From Dryomyza anilis (lineage: Eukaryota; Arthropoda; Insecta; Diptera; Dryomyzidae), in the NCBI GenBank assembly GCA_951804985.1, contig OX638135.1, forward strand, positions 72,693,695 through 72,757,694: DNA of 64,000 bases. The letters run 5' to 3'. This document shows positions 20,750 to 32,183 of this stretch, piece by piece. Position 1 is the stretch's first letter. Each line of letters begins with the position of its first letter. The notes beneath the pieces were generated by a model that was not told the DNA's origin, did no database searches, and worked only from the letters and a program-made list of their open reading frames with translations. The translations under genes were made by a program, and so were the position numbers.

Positions 20750-22263
20750 CTTATTGGAAAATTTTCGAAAAATTGCAAAATTTTTTCGAATTAGTCAAGA
20801 AAAAATTATCAAGATATCCTTGTATTTTACGGCCTCGAAAATGATTAAAAATTATCTCGACAAAAATTGCAAAATTTATTTTACGGCCTCGAAAATGATT
20901 AAAAATTATCTCGACAAAAGAACGGTCCGGCAACAGTTTACAGTTCCCTATTCTCCGCAGCAGAGCGGATTAGCGGAAGAATTAGTCTTTAGAAGAAATA
21001 GCGCGGTGTTTGTTAGCTGAAGCTGAATTACCAAATCTGATATGGTGCGAAGCTGTTATGACTGCGAACTATTTACAGAATCGCTTGGTATCTAGTTCGA
21101 TTCCTTCGACTCCATTTGAACATTGGGAATGCAACTACGCATATTTGGCTCGAAAGCATATGCTTTGATTCCTAAAGAACGGCGTCGTAAACTTGACCGA
21201 AAAGCTTTAGCTTTAACTTTCGTGGGTTAGGATGAAAATTCAAAGGGCTATTGTTTGGTTGATGTTCACACGAAGAAAATTACGATTAGCAGAGACGTCA
21301 GATTTTTAGATATCGAAAATCAGTAGATCATATATGCTGCAGGAGACATTCTGACGAGCAAAACATTAGTAACATTAGCGACTTAAATAAGGAAAGCCAT
21401 GATATATTGTCGGAAAATGATTCTTCGTTTCGCAGTCTGAGTGATTGCATTGAGCTTGACAACAGTATATCTGGACCTATTCAAGTTTTCGATGCATGCG
21501 AAGACAACGTTCGCAGGTCAACGAGATAAAACAAAGTAACTGCACCCGATCGACTGGGTATAAAACTGTAACGGACGCAGAGACTCTGGTAGAACCAAAG
21601 ACGTATAATGAAGCGATTAAGTCAGTACATCAAGATGAATGGGTTAATGCATGCAAGATGAAATAGTTTCGTTGAAAAACAATAATACGTGGACATTAGT
21701 TAATCCTCCGCAAATTACTAATATTGTCAGTTGTAAGTGGACTTACAAAATAAAGGCGTCGAGGGAAATGTACAGCAGTACAAGGCACGTTTAGTAGCTC
21801 AAGGGGTCATTCAAAAGTACGGATGTGACTAAAACGAGGTTTTTATGAGCAAACCACACTACGGACGTTGCTATCTATATGAAGTAAATGACAGTAGTTG
21901 ATATGGACGTGAAATCGGAATTCCTCAACGGCTAGTTGGATGAAACGATTTTTATGAGGAAGAGGACTCCAAACTTGTCTGCAAACTGAACAAAAGCTTG
22001 TACAGTCTTAAGCAGGCAGCGCATATTTTGAATCAAGCTTTTCATATAGTTCTTGTTGATGGAGGACTTGTACAAAGTACAGCCATGTCTGTACACGAAA
22101 ACCACCACCAATGTAGTGCTATTGTATGTTTTAATTTACGTTGATGACACTTTGGTAGCCAGCGTAAACAAATCTTAAACGAAGTTTACAAATAACTCAA
22201 AAATAATGTTGACATTAATAATCTTGGATAAATTCACCATTATCTTGGAATGGAGGTTTTCAA
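20750..22263 (+). pseudogene. copia (Ty1/copia) pol relic, unit 1
   Basis: Integrase remains: VRQQFTVPYSPQQSGLAEE, the site of the catalytic Glu region, then IWCEAVMTANYLQNRL and SIPSTPFEHWE. A linker with DENSKGYCLVDVHTKKI follows, then the start of the RT with YNEAIKSVHQDEW and NNNTWTLVNPP, and finally LIYVDDTLVASVNK with the catalytic Asp pair (copia RTs use YVDD). Stops and small deletions occur every 100-300 bp. A 54-bp direct repeat sits at its start. Confidence 0.75.
20824..20930 (+). repeat. 54-bp direct repeat
   Basis: ttttacggcctcgaaaatga and what follows is present twice in tandem, 54 bp apart (18 codons, YFTASKMIKNYLDK repeated), and again in unit 2 at 22963-23069. Confidence 0.9.
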
Positions 22264-22269
22264 ATGTTT

Positions 22270-22884
22270 GAACACGGCTGTAGTCATCATCATCATTTGG
22301 TCCTTGATCTGTTCGGGGAGCATAAGGCCTCAACAAAACATTTCCAACTCGTACGATTTTTTTATTCATTCCAGCATTTGCCGGAGTCCTCAACTGTCAG
22401 TTCTAGGCTTCGCTACCACGTTATTTTTGGCCGACCTCTTCTGCTACTACCTTGTGGGTTCCACTCGAGGAATTTCCGAAAGATTTCGTCTGACGATTTT
22501 TAGTTCAAATTGAATTGGTTATATTTGTGTTGTTTTTAAGCCTAGCTTTCGTAGACTCAGTTTTGAACCAGACTAGATGGCCTGGAAACCTGGATGTAGT
22601 GGTTTAGCGGCTTCCTCTGGACAAGCATTCCGTAGTTAAGCCGGTACGACGTCGAATCCAGCCGATTTTTTTCAAGTCCTTAATTACGTTGATTATTTCG
22701 TGGATCGTTGGTGGATATGTGCTAATTCTGCTTTCTGAAACGTTGCTATTTGTCGGATGTACTTTCACTTCTGCGTGAATTTAGATATTTTCTACTGAAC
22801 TAGACACGGAGTTGAGCGTATTATAGAAGTGCTCCCGCCACCGTGACAATATCTTCCAGTAGACCTGACAAGTGATCCCTCCTT
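22270..22884 (-). pseudogene. RTE LINE 3' part, unit 2
   Basis: Duplicate of the remnant at 20131-20745, differing by one base in my reading. It carries the same internal deletion, so the deletion came before the duplication. Confidence 0.65.
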
Positions 22885-22888
22885 TGAT

Positions 22889-24402
22889 CTTATTGGAAAA
22901 TTTTCGAAAAATTGCAAAATTTTTTCGAATTAGTCAAGAAAAAATTATCAAGATATCCTTGTATTTTACGGCCTCGAAAATGATTAAAAATTATCTCGAC
23001 AAAAATTGCAAAATTTATTTTACGGCCTCGAAAATGATTAAAAATTATCTCGACAAAAGAACGGTCCGGCAACAGTTTACAGTTCCCTATTCTCCGCAGC
23101 AGAGCGGATTAGCGGAAGAATTAGTCTTTAGAAGAAATAGCGCGGTGTTTGTTAGCTGAAGCTGAATTACCAAATCTGATATGGTGCGAAGCTGTTATGA
23201 CTGCGAACTATTTACAGAATCGCTTGGTATCTAGTTCGATTCCTTCGACTCCATTTGAACATTGGGAATGCAACTACGCATATTTGGCTCGAAAGCATAT
23301 GCTTTGATTCCTAAAGAACGGCGTCGTAAACTTGACCGAAAAGCTTTAGCTTTAACTTTCGTGGGTTAGGATGAAAATTCAAAGGGCTATTGTTTGGTTG
23401 ATGTTCACACGAAGAAAATTACGATTAGCAGAGACGTCAGATTTTTAGATATCGAAAATCAGTAGATCATATATGCTGCAGGAGACATTCTGACGAGCAA
23501 AACATTAGTAACATTAGCGACTTAAATAAGGAAAGCCATGATATATTGTCGGAAAATGATTCTTCGTTTCGCAGTCTGAGTGATTGCATTGAGCTTGACA
23601 ACAGTATATCTGGACCTATTCAAGTTTTCGATGCATGCGAAGACAACGTTCGCAGGTCAACGAGATAAAACAAAGTAACTGCACCCGATCGACTGGGTAT
23701 AAAACTGTAACGGACGCAGAGACTCTGGTAGAACCAAAGACGTATAATGAAGCGATTAAGTCAGTACATCAAGATGAATGGGTTAATCCATGCAAGATGA
23801 AATAGTTTCGTTGAAAAACAATAATACGTGGACATTAGTTAATCCTCCGCAAATTACTAATATTGTCAGTTGTAAGTGGACTTACAAAATAAAGGCGTCG
23901 AGGGAAATGTACAGCAGTACAAGGCACGTTTAGTAGCTCAAGGGGTCATTCAAAAGTACGGATGTGACTAAAACGAGGTTTTTATGAGCAAACCACACTA
24001 CGGACGTTGCTATCTATATGAAGTAAATGACAGTAGTTGATATGGACGTGAAATCGGAATTCCTCAACGGCTAGTTGGATGAAACGATTTTTATGAGGAA
24101 GAGGACTCCAAACTTGTCTGCAAACTGAACAAAAGCTTGTACAGTCTTAAGCAGGCAGCGCATATTTTGAATCAAGCTTTTCATATAGTTCTTGTTGATG
24201 GAGGACTTGTACAAAGTACAGCCATGTCTGTACACGAAAACCACCACCAATGTAGTGCTATTGTATGTTTTAATTTACGTTGATGACACTTTGGTAGCCA
24301 GCGTAAACAAATCTTAAACGAAGTTTACAAATAACTCAAAAATAATGTTGACATTAATAATCTTGGAGAAATTCACCATTATCTTGGAATGGAGGTTTTC
24401 AA
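22889..24402 (+). pseudogene. copia pol relic, unit 2
   Basis: Duplicate of 20750-22263 with the same stops and deletions. It continues without a break into the copia C-terminal part at 24404. Confidence 0.75.
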
Positions 24403-25175
24403 GGTCGCAATTTTAATTTTAATATAAGTCAAAATAAAACATTATTAATTTGGTGAAAGAATTTGGTCTAGATAATTCTAAAATTTCAAAATTCCTCTAG
24501 AGCCTGGATACGGAAAGTCTAAGTTAGCAAACTTATTAATCAATACAGAATATAAGCGGCTCATTGGATCATTATTATATTTAAGCGTTAAATCATGGCC
24601 GGCTATTGACGCAAGTGTTTCAAATTTAGCTAGAAAAGTAAGCTGCCCAAGTCGAGAAGATTGGACAGAACTCAAGCGGGTGTTGAAATATTTGAAAGGA
24701 ACGGCAGATTTTTATCTTAATTTAAGCACTAAAAACACCAAACCGTATTGTCTAACAGAGCAGATGCAAACTGGGCTGAAGACAGGAACGATCGGAAATC
24801 TAATTCTGGTTATATTTTTCAGATTAACGGCGGTACTATTAGGAGGCCATATGGATTCGTCAATTGAGGCGATATATATTTTTTTCAAAACACGCCAACT
24901 GAGATTTTTTGGACAATCAAAGCTGTTTGTGCATTATAAAAGATCAGAAGCTGAGCTGTAGAACCAAGCACATCGACACTCGAGTTTATTTCGTGAAGGA
25001 GCATATTGACCAGAATCACATCGTGTGTACATACTGTCCGAACAAAGAAATGTTAGCTGATATGTTCACGAAAGCACTAAATTCACCGAAGCTGGAGAAA
25101 CACAGATCAAAAAAATACTTTGTTAATTATTATTCAAATTTAATTATCTATGCTGTAAAAAATTTTGATATATAA
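24403..25175 (+). pseudogene. copia pol C-terminus (RT end and RNase H)
   Basis: Contains YLKGTADFYLNLSTKN (the LKYLKGT block after the RT), then a frame-shifted RNase H part with DNQSCLCIIKDQK, and the ending HIDQNHIVCTYCPNKEMLAD followed by MFTKALNSPKLEKHR, the classic copia C-terminal motif. No LTR is recognisable after the stop; the RTE remnant begins within about 40 bp. Confidence 0.75.
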
Positions 25176-25204
25176 TTTTTATAGACTATATTTTTCACTT
25201 TAAA

Positions 25205-25835
25205 TAATATATTCAATCTAGAAAGTTTAAAATTGGTTTTGCTTCTATCGTAACTGTCAAGAATTTTCTGCATTTTCTGTTGGGGCGTACACTTGGACTA
25301 TAGTTATGTTCCTTGCCCGAGAATGGAACCTTGCAATAACGCACGTCTTTTTCGTTACCAGAATATAGAAAGCGCTCTTCTGTCGCCAATTGATTCTCTC
25401 CGCTTCCATTCCACCAAAATTCACTCAATTCTATAATTTCTAAATTAAATCTTTGAAATTCCCTACCCACTTGGTGTATTTTATCAGGATCGGAAAGAGT
25501 TCTGACGTTCTAGCACCCTATACGTGTGCGTTTCTTTAAGACAAAAGTATTACGATGTGTTACATGTTTTTTTGTGGTTTCGACTATGAATAACGATTAT
25601 AACATGGGTTTTTCACCTCCAAATCTACTTCTTGGAGAATAGTTTTTCCCACCGTTTTTACTCATGTTATTTCATAACCTTTTTCGGTTAGTAGTTTTCC
25701 ACACGATGGTCATAAGCTCAAAGCGGGAGCTTAGTAGGATAGTAGTCCTGGCGGTGACTAAGCACTCTTTTGATTCAGCCATCCCTAACCAGTATTGCCA
25801 ACGGCCAATTATAGATAAAAATTCTCAAAAAATGG
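25205..25835 (-). pseudogene. RTE LINE 5' part (leader and endonuclease start)
   Basis: On the minus strand NVRTLSDPDKIHQVGREFQR and LEIIELSEFWWNGSGE give the N-terminus of an RTE-type endonuclease, with the metal-binding Glu in LSE. Upstream (about 25835-25545) is leader sequence with gctttgagcttatgaccatc. The endonuclease breaks off near 25210. Together with 20131-20745 it suggests a single RTE copy split by the copia sequence. Confidence 0.6.
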
Positions 25836-26278
25836 CAAAATTTTATTTAACACAAAACACCAGAATAGTACCTCGTAGGTTAAGTACCTCGCTTTTTGAA
25901 TAAAGTTTCTTGAAATACATTCATATTTATTTGTTAACAAATTTATTCCGAATCCATGTCGATACCTAAAAATGTTTATATTTTGGTAAAGCTAGACGAA
26001 AAACATGACATAAATTTCATTTGATATATTTACTTTTGTGTGTGTTTTTAAAATATTTTATATAAAATAAATTTATAATATTTGAGAAAAACGAATTAAT
26101 TATGTACTAATGCATTTTTGGCAAAATCAATAAAACAAATCCAAAAATGTTCTCCGGCAACAAATTATTGATTCGGTCACCGTTCTCCGTCGTGTACTCT
26201 CACGTCAGTTAAATACGTTAAAGTGACGGAAACGAAGTATTGAATGGGTTGGGCGTTTAAGATCGACAAAAAATATAT
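25836..26278. other. AT-rich sequence without gene
   Basis: Nothing recognised apart from a slightly GC-richer stretch at 26160-26240. No coding signal. Confidence 0.4.
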
Positions 26279-26816
26279 TGTTATGAAAATTCAGTCTACC
26301 GAAAACTGTTCGTATCGCTGGATTGTGTAAAAAATAAAAACAAACAAATACTTGGTTTTAACTAGTATTATTGCGACTAGTATTAACTAATTTTATTTAC
26401 TTAAATAACAACTTAAAAACAATCACTTATAACCACTGCTGTATTACTACAATTTATTCTTACAATGCTCGCTCACGAGATGCACTACTTCACTATCAAA
26501 TGACAACTGAAGTGCTGTGCCTCAGATGCGACACCCTTATATACTGCATGCATCAGTTCGACACGGTTCGATAAGCTTTGACATGTTTCGAGAACCTTCT
26601 ACTCGTTTCGTGAATGACGCATGCTATTGGCGCATCTTATTCGCACTCATGTGTTTTATGCGGTGATCTTCCATCTCTTTCTCGCACATTGCCTCAGTGT
26701 GCTGAATGATCTTCTGCCTCCTTCTAACACATTGCTTAGTGCGCTGAATTTTCTTGCGTCTCATTTATTATTGTTGATTGCTGGCACTATGGAGCAAATT
26801 ACATCTTTTCGTAACA
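26279..26816 (-). mobile_element. 3' LTR of gypsy copy A, outer end approximate
   Basis: On the element strand it starts TGTTACGAAAAGATG right after the purine-rich ggagggcag. Closely related sequence is found at 40374-40547 and 30919-31057. The outer end is placed at tgttatgaaa (26279) as an imperfect inverse of the start, without a confirmed target duplication. Confidence 0.5.
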
Positions 26817-26853
26817 CTGCCCTCCAACTAAATCTGTTCGACCCCAACAGATG

Positions 26854-27702
26854 TTAATCCTCTCTCTCTCTGAATGGCGCCAACATTTCTAAATATACGG
26901 CTTCCATTTTTCGTCTAAAGCTTGTAGTATTCTGAATTCGATATACTACATCCTCAATTCTTTTAATTGTATGGGGATAAGCCTTTCTTTCTTTGTGAGC
27001 TATAGAGCAAAACAAGGTATCCTTCCGTAAATCCCTCTGAATTTGTGCGCATGCGAATCTGGCCTTCACCTTATCACTCGCCAATTGTGTGCGCTGCCTT
27101 ACAAATTGATGCACTTTGTTAATTTCTTCACTTTTCTGGAAACATAATTGTGTACAGGGATTCCACTGAAGGACTCGCACCAAGCTTTTATTCCGCAGGT
27201 AATCTTAAGTGTGTTCCAAAAACAGGCAAAGCAACTGTGGTGTCATGAGTCGCCGTTTGATAAGCCATGAGAAACAGTGGTATGTGTGTATGTGAGGACT
27301 TTGCATACGTCCTTAAATACAGCAGACTCAAAATTTCTTCCTTGATCTGAATGCAATTTCAAAGGTACTCCAAAACACCGTACCCAGTTCTTACCTAATG
27401 CATCCGCAACTATTGTGGCTTCTTGATTCGGCATGGGATACACTTCTAGCCACTTGCTGAAGTAGTCAATGACGACAAGGACATACTAATTACCCGCATC
27501 ACTGATTGGAAACGGCCCGGCGACATCCATGGCAATACGTTCGTACCACGTTGTACTGATGCATCCTGCCGCGACTTCTGACTGTTGGTCCTTTTGCTGG
27601 TACACATTGCGGACAACTGCGAATCCAATCGGCGAATGACTCTTGGCATCCAAACCAATAAAAATGTTTCTTTACTTTTTCTACCGTTTTATTCATGCCC
27701 AA
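26854..27702 (-). pseudogene. gypsy copy A integrase, with deletion of the Glu region
   Basis: NKTVEKVKKHFYWFGCQE and IRSCPQCVPAKGP give the HHCC zinc-binding domain. After frame changes come EVYPMPNQEA and LKLHSDQGRNFESAVF, the second catalytic Asp. The sequence then jumps from SHGLSNGDS to the distal VFGTHLRLPAE block, so the catalytic Glu segment kept in copy B (DGMVERFNRTLEK near 39810) is missing here. It ends with RKDTLFCSIAHKERKAYPH and IEDVVYRIQNT, the C-terminal chromodomain-like region. Confidence 0.75.
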
Positions 27703-27769
27703 ATGACCTCCAGTAGATCCACCACAGTATTCCGCTAATATGTTTTTATTTTTGACTTGGGAAAAATAA

Positions 27770-28200
27770 TCAAACTTCGACCGGAGCTGTCATCTTCACT
27801 TTCCCATACACGATATAAGCCACTTTAAGCTCTTCCCATGACAGTAATGTCGTCAAGGTATACCAGACAAGTTTTCCAGTGTAGACTCTCAATACGTGCT
27901 CCATTAAGCGCTCGAATTTTGCTGGGGCATTACATAGCCCAAACGGCATTACCAGAAATTCCCATAGTCCATCGCCAGTACTGAATGTGGTCTTCTCTCG
28001 ATCGTTCTTATTGATTTCTACTTGCCAGTACCCGCTTTGCAAGTCCAACGTTGAAAACCACTTAGCATTAGATAATGTATCCAAGGCGTCATCGATGCTA
28101 GGCAGCGGATAACTATATTTCATTAAGTTTTAGGTAATGAACGCAGAATCGAGTATTGCCGTCCATATTTTTGACCAATACTACTGGAATCGAATGTGAA
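27770..28200 (-). pseudogene. gypsy copy A reverse transcriptase, N-terminal half
   Basis: Upstream frame: VLVKNMDGNTRFCVHYLKLN. The main frame then reads YSYPLPSIDDALDTLSNAKW, FSTLDLQSGYWQVEI (first catalytic Asp) and MPFGLCNAPAKFERLMEHVL. The YxDD block that should follow is scrambled; only a TLTTLLSWEELK stretch remains before the frame ends. The enzyme is dead. Confidence 0.75.
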
Positions 28201-28439
28201 GCTCTAGTGTCTAATGTTACCATATGTGCTGTACAATCAATGAGTCTTTCGACAGTTAAGCTATTTGACTTTCGAGCAATTCGTGAAATGGAGATTTTGG
28301 GGCAATCGGTTATGGGAGTCAGATCGTGCCCCGCAGAACTGACTCGTTTTAGTTAAAAGATTGTTTAAAATTATTGTTATTTTCGACATGATCCTGCTCT
28401 TCTTCATATCTGGGTTCCTTTGTGGATTGATTTAATGCG

Positions 28440-28897
28440 CGCTTGCGTTTTTTACGGAAATCACGTGTAATATGCCCATATGTATCACTAAAATAGCATT
28501 TACCTTTAAATTGGGAATCACGGTTGGCAGCTGTGTGTTCGGATTAACTGCCTGCTTTAACCGCTTGGCACACTACTTCAAATAACCCATCGTTCTCCAC
28601 ATCAATTCTACTCGCCTTTGGAACCGGTGAGCACAATGCATTTGCTGTCTCCTGTGTTAGAGCTGTTGTAACCGTTTCCGTAAATGTTACCTTGGGCGCA
28701 ATCACTGTTGCACGTTTTGTCTCCTGATCGCGTATGCCATCAACGAACGCATCTATATTGCACTTTTCTATGAAATCACTCGTTGAATCTGCATACGAAA
28801 AATGCGGAAGCCTCTCGACGTCCGCTGCATACGCCTGCAATGTTTCACAATTTCTTTGCATTTGGCGTTTTAGTTCCATTCTATAGATCTGCTTCAT
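28440..28897 (-). pseudogene. gypsy copy A gag with degenerate zinc knuckle
   Basis: MKQIYRMELKRQMQRNCETL and TLQAYAADVERL match the gag fragment of copy B (31077 onward) closely. IDAFVDGIRDQETKRATVI, then LTQETANALCSP follow. Past a stop near 28544 another frame has KCYFSDTYGHITRDFRKK, a CCHC knuckle that has lost two of its cysteines. Copy B keeps CYNCDTYGHIARDC at 38226, showing what the site looked like. Confidence 0.75.
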
Positions 28898-29123
28898 GTG
28901 ATCACTGCCATATTAGCGTTGCAGTGCAGCCATAAACGCTGTGTAACTATTTCTTTCGCTTTCTGGAACAGTCTTCGGCTTCTCCACCTTTCAGGGCCAC
29001 AATAAGCGCTATTACGCTGTCTTCATTGTGCCATCGATTACTTACAGCCGTTGTCTAAATAGGAGCTTGAAAATGTTGAACACTGTGGTTCCATTGTAAA
29101 TCGACGATTTCAGCTTCGAACCA

Positions 29124-29408
29124 CTAACAACATGCATTGAGGGTGCACTTATTTGTAGTAAACTGACATCTTGTATTTTCTGTAGCATCAATGTTCACTA
29201 CAATGTCAGTTACATGTGCCTCAAGTTCGTTTACTTTGCCATGGAGTGTATTAGAAACTTCCAGAAGCTGCTTAGAATGTTTCTGCATCTGGTGGTAAAT
29301 TTTTAATTGATGTCGGTTGGAATTCTTTAGAAGTTTCTGTTCCATTTTGTTGGAATTTTCTTGAAGTTCAGCTTTAAGATGATTGGAATTTTCTAGGAGC
29401 TGTTTCAA
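29124..29408 (-). pseudogene. gypsy copy A gag N-terminal coiled coil
   Basis: A 94-codon frame with heptad-like repeats (QLLENSNHLKAELQENSNKM and QKLLKNSNRHQLK), predicted coiled coil. It lies upstream of gag on the same strand, and the 29200-29420 DNA itself is a short decayed repeat (cttctggaattttctt-like). It could be the variable N-terminus of gag. The link is by position only. Confidence 0.4.
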
Positions 29409-29409
29409 A

Positions 29410-30073
29410 TTTTCTTGAAGTTCTGTTTTAAATTGATTTGAATTTCTTGAAGCTTCTGATACATTTTGTTGTCATTTTCTTAAAGCTGTTTGGAAATTTC
29501 GAACAATATGTACAGAAGTATACATTTTCAAAAATTAGAATTAACCATTAGGTGAATTGTACAGCAACTTTTACTTTGTGTAGTTGTTAATATATTGAAG
29601 TCATACAATACCACATTTTAACGACCGTATTATAGTCAGCTCTTTTTTGGTTTCGGCAATTTTGTTTATACATTTTTGTCTTCGATATTTTTATATTAGA
29701 GATTTCAAATTTTGACTCCTTCTTTTTATGCATAGCATTGATTAATTTCTTTCGAAAAAGATCATGGTTTATTCTACTGAAAATATTCAGTACATTTTGT
29801 CTAACATGCGCTTGTAAAATAAGTGTGAAAAATAGCATATATTTTAAAAGTCACAAAAACTACCTTTAAATAGAGATTTTTTTACTCTTACATACTCCTA
29901 ACCACTCTTTTTTCAGTATTTGTTATATTAATAATAGATACACCATCGATATTATATTTTTTTTAATATTAAGATCATAATAAGATCTTAAAAGAGTTAA
30001 ATTATAAGTAAACGTATGAATTGTATATTTTTGAATATTCGACATAAGCAAATAAAAATCTATTAAAATCAAA
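29410..30073. other. AT-rich sequence without gene
   Basis: No motif or supported frame. The 83-codon minus-strand frame at 29587-29838 is lysine/asparagine-rich and has no recognisable content. Confidence 0.4.
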
Positions 30074-30755
30074 TTGGGAAAGTTAGATTACATGGGTACA
30101 TGAGGCGGACTTATATAGTCAATCGGGCCCGACAATGGAATACCTTTCACCTTTGGTGGGGATATTAATGTGATATATTTTATTGTATACCTTAATTTTA
30201 AAGTTTTTATTTATGCTGAAACTCCCCACCCTCAGAATAATATTCACATATCAGGAATTTACGTCTTATATCCCAATAATTTAAATAAATTATATAAAAT
30301 TATAAAAAACTAATAAAAAAAATTAGAAAAATATTATTGGCCGGGCCACGCTTATATTTAATATTTTATATAGCTAATATTTCATAGATTTGATTTGAAT
30401 AATTTATGGTTCAAATTTCTACTATGAAAACCCGGGAAATAATGAAAAGAAAAAATTTTAAGAATTATAACAATATGTTTTAAATTCTATAACTAAATCT
30501 TGAATACTTTTCGAGTAATGAGTTCCTAAAAGTTATATAAAAGTGACTTGTATAGGAAGTGGGCGTGTCCGTTGACCGATTTGGCTCATTTTCAACTCAG
30601 TTCCTACTTCTGGCTGTGTGTATACGGACAGCAAGACGGACAGACATACGTATTTTTCAAGTTTTTCTGTATTCGGACAGCAAGACGGACAGACAGATAG
30701 ACGGACATAGCTAAACTTACTCTGTAGTGATGCTGATCAATAATATATTCAGGCG
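30074..30755 (+). mobile_element. mini-me-like dispersed repeat, copy 2
   Basis: Starts ttgggaaagttagattacat like copy 1. It carries a gacagcaagacggacagaca run that occurs twice, then the core catagctaaacttactctgt...ctgatcaa and a short ta run, where it stops. The 3' third present in copies 1 and 3 is missing. Confidence 0.5.
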
Positions 30756-30912
30756 CACGACACGTTTGTGGAACAATCTCCCTGCGACATTTTTGATATT
30801 GACAAGTTCAAAACAAACATTCACCGACACTACTCCATCTTTCCCCCCTCTTTAACGTATCATCCCTTCTTACGGTCAACACTGAGCATTGCATATATAG
30901 GGGGCATCTTCT
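30756..30912 (+). pseudogene. Short LINE ORF2 C-terminal fragment
   Basis: One frame reads TRLWNNLPATFFDIDKFKTN then IHRHYS, the WNxLP...FK motif that closes ORF2 in CR1- and I-type LINEs. Only about 50 residues and no neighbouring RT, so the clade is open. Confidence 0.4.
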
Positions 30913-30918
30913 GAGCGT

Positions 30919-31057
30919 TTGCCCCATAGTGCAAGCAATCAACAATAATAAATGTGACGCAAGAAAATTCAGCTTACGAAGCAATGTTTTAGAAAGAGAC
31001 GGAAGACATTCATCCCACTAAGCAATGTGCGTGAAAGAGATTGAGAATAAAACATAA
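30919..31057 (+). mobile_element. LTR fragment of gypsy copy B
   Basis: gccccatagtgcaagcaatc and the following sequence match the LTR at 40400-40500 and the inverse of 26640-26800. It joins gag directly at ggcagcgatcacatg, so the rest of the LTR and the leader are deleted. Confidence 0.65.
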
Positions 31058-31610
31058 AAACGGCAGCGATCACATGAAGCAGATCTACCGGATGGAACTA
31101 AAGGGCCGACGAAATGGTGCAACATTGCAGGCGTATGCAGCGGATGTTGAGAGGCTTGCTCATTTGTCGTATGCAGATTCATCGAGTGACTTTATGGAAA
31201 AGTGTAAGATCGATGCGTTCATTGATGGCATACGCGATCAGGAGACAAAACGTGCAACAGTGATTGTACCCAAAGTAACATTTACGGAAAGTCTTTGTTT
31301 GACTGCGAAACTAACTAGTCATGCTGAAATGTATCAATCATCATCTATATGCATTAAATGTTTCAAAGAAGTTAAATCGGAATGTACCCCGAGCATATTG
31401 TGTCGGAGTAAATTTCATAAAATTTGCGTTAATCTTGATGACACTATTGCGTATGATGTGCTAAAAAATAATACTAATATTGTTTTTATGTACACTGGAT
31501 GTTTGCATTCATCAGCAGATTTAATTGCATCAATTTCTTTATTATCAAAAGAGATCATTGAACTTAAAGAAATGTTTCTCCAATATACTAAAATTAGTAC
31601 AAGTTGTTGA
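31041..31610 (+). pseudogene. Chimeric open frame: gypsy gag fused to LINE ORF1 PHD region
   Basis: The 190-codon frame starts in gag (GSDHMKQIYRMELKGRR... IRDQETKRATVIVP) and at about residue 87 passes into unrelated sequence with CIKCFKEVKSECTPSILC and KFHKICVNLDD. That is a Cys/His cluster like the PHD finger of CR1-type ORF1. The join at about 31300 is the LINE insertion point. The open frame is probably accidental. Confidence 0.7.
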
Positions 31611-32154
31611 ATCTCCAATGAATTGGAGTAATGTCACACTCTGCAATTCAAATAGAAAAACCGATTTGGCTGTGGATTCTCGCTCTGGTGTTGCTCTCCT
31701 GTGTACTTTCCAACTGTTATCTCTGGTTCAGAGACTTCAATTAGTGCTGCTGCTATTGAATCTACTGCTGATATTGCATCTACTGCAGCTGTTATTACTG
31801 CTGCTTCTGTTAATGTCTTAACAGATCTTATATTGTTGCTGCTATTTCTACAAATGCAAATATGCTTGCTTCTCGTGCTGCTCCTACTGAATGGTGCGCT
31901 GTGCATCGAAAGAGAAGAAAGCCACAGTTGTTGGTGGTGAAAGTTGTCATATATATTTAGATGTAGTCATAAAAAAGAAAAGGTTGCATTGGTCTGCTTT
32001 TAAGCCCTCTGTGACCGAGGAGAATATTATTTATTATGTTGTTAAATATGCTGATATTGGGAGACAACATTTGGCATGCTACAATATGCTAAAGATGGAT
32101 GCCCCAGTAGAAAACCTCAATTTTGTTAATTTCAAGTTGGGTGTTTCGGAATGA
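31301..32154 (+). pseudogene. LINE ORF1 with PHD-like finger
   Basis: The PHD-like cluster (31330-31420) is followed by LLSKEIIELKEMF, a likely coiled coil. After frame changes comes a low-complexity Ala/Thr/Val region (ctgctg repeats near 31740-31880), then LDVVIKKKRLHWSAFKPSVT, IIYYVVKYADIG and LNFVNFKLGVSE. The last part resembles the C-terminal domain of ORF1 in PHD-bearing CR1/Kiri-like LINEs. The role would be RNA binding. Confidence 0.55.
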
Positions 32155-32183
32155 TTATATGAACCAATTTTTAAATCAACTCT

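Larger units (their letters stand above)
20126..22264. repeat. 2,139-bp tandem duplication, unit 1
   Basis: Repeated from 22265 with the same order and almost the same sequence. Reading the two side by side I found three substitutions: gaattagtta/gaattggtta near 20360/22500, ttaatgcatg/ttaatccatg near 21650/23788 and ggataaatt/ggagaaatt near 22229/24367. The unit is a mosaic of a minus-strand RTE fragment and a plus-strand copia fragment. Confidence 0.95.
22265..24403. repeat. 2,139-bp tandem duplication, unit 2
   Basis: Second unit. Its left edge follows ggaggttttcaa of the copia sequence directly, and its right edge continues into new copia sequence (ggtcgcaattttaat). The right unit therefore holds the original copia continuation and the junction at 22264 is the novel one. 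Confidence 0.95.
26817..29408 (-). mobile_element. Ty3/gypsy element, copy A, internal region
   Basis: Minus-strand order from 29408 downward: coiled-coil gag start, gag with degenerate zinc knuckle, RT, integrase, 3' LTR. The protease and the RT C-terminus with RNase H are missing. It points away from copy B (30919-40547), giving a head-to-head pair. No 5' LTR was identified. The RT block with STLDLQSGYWQVEI fits the mdg1/412/mdg3 side of the family. Confidence 0.7.

Noticed and set aside
25664..25903. 79-codon plus-strand frame
   Set aside because: The opposite strand matches an RTE leader in position and content; the plus frame has no recognisable motif.
29124..29408. A host coiled-coil gene
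   Set aside because: It lies on the same strand just upstream of gypsy gag and is made of a short decayed DNA repeat. It fits better as the gag N-terminus, and even that is uncertain.
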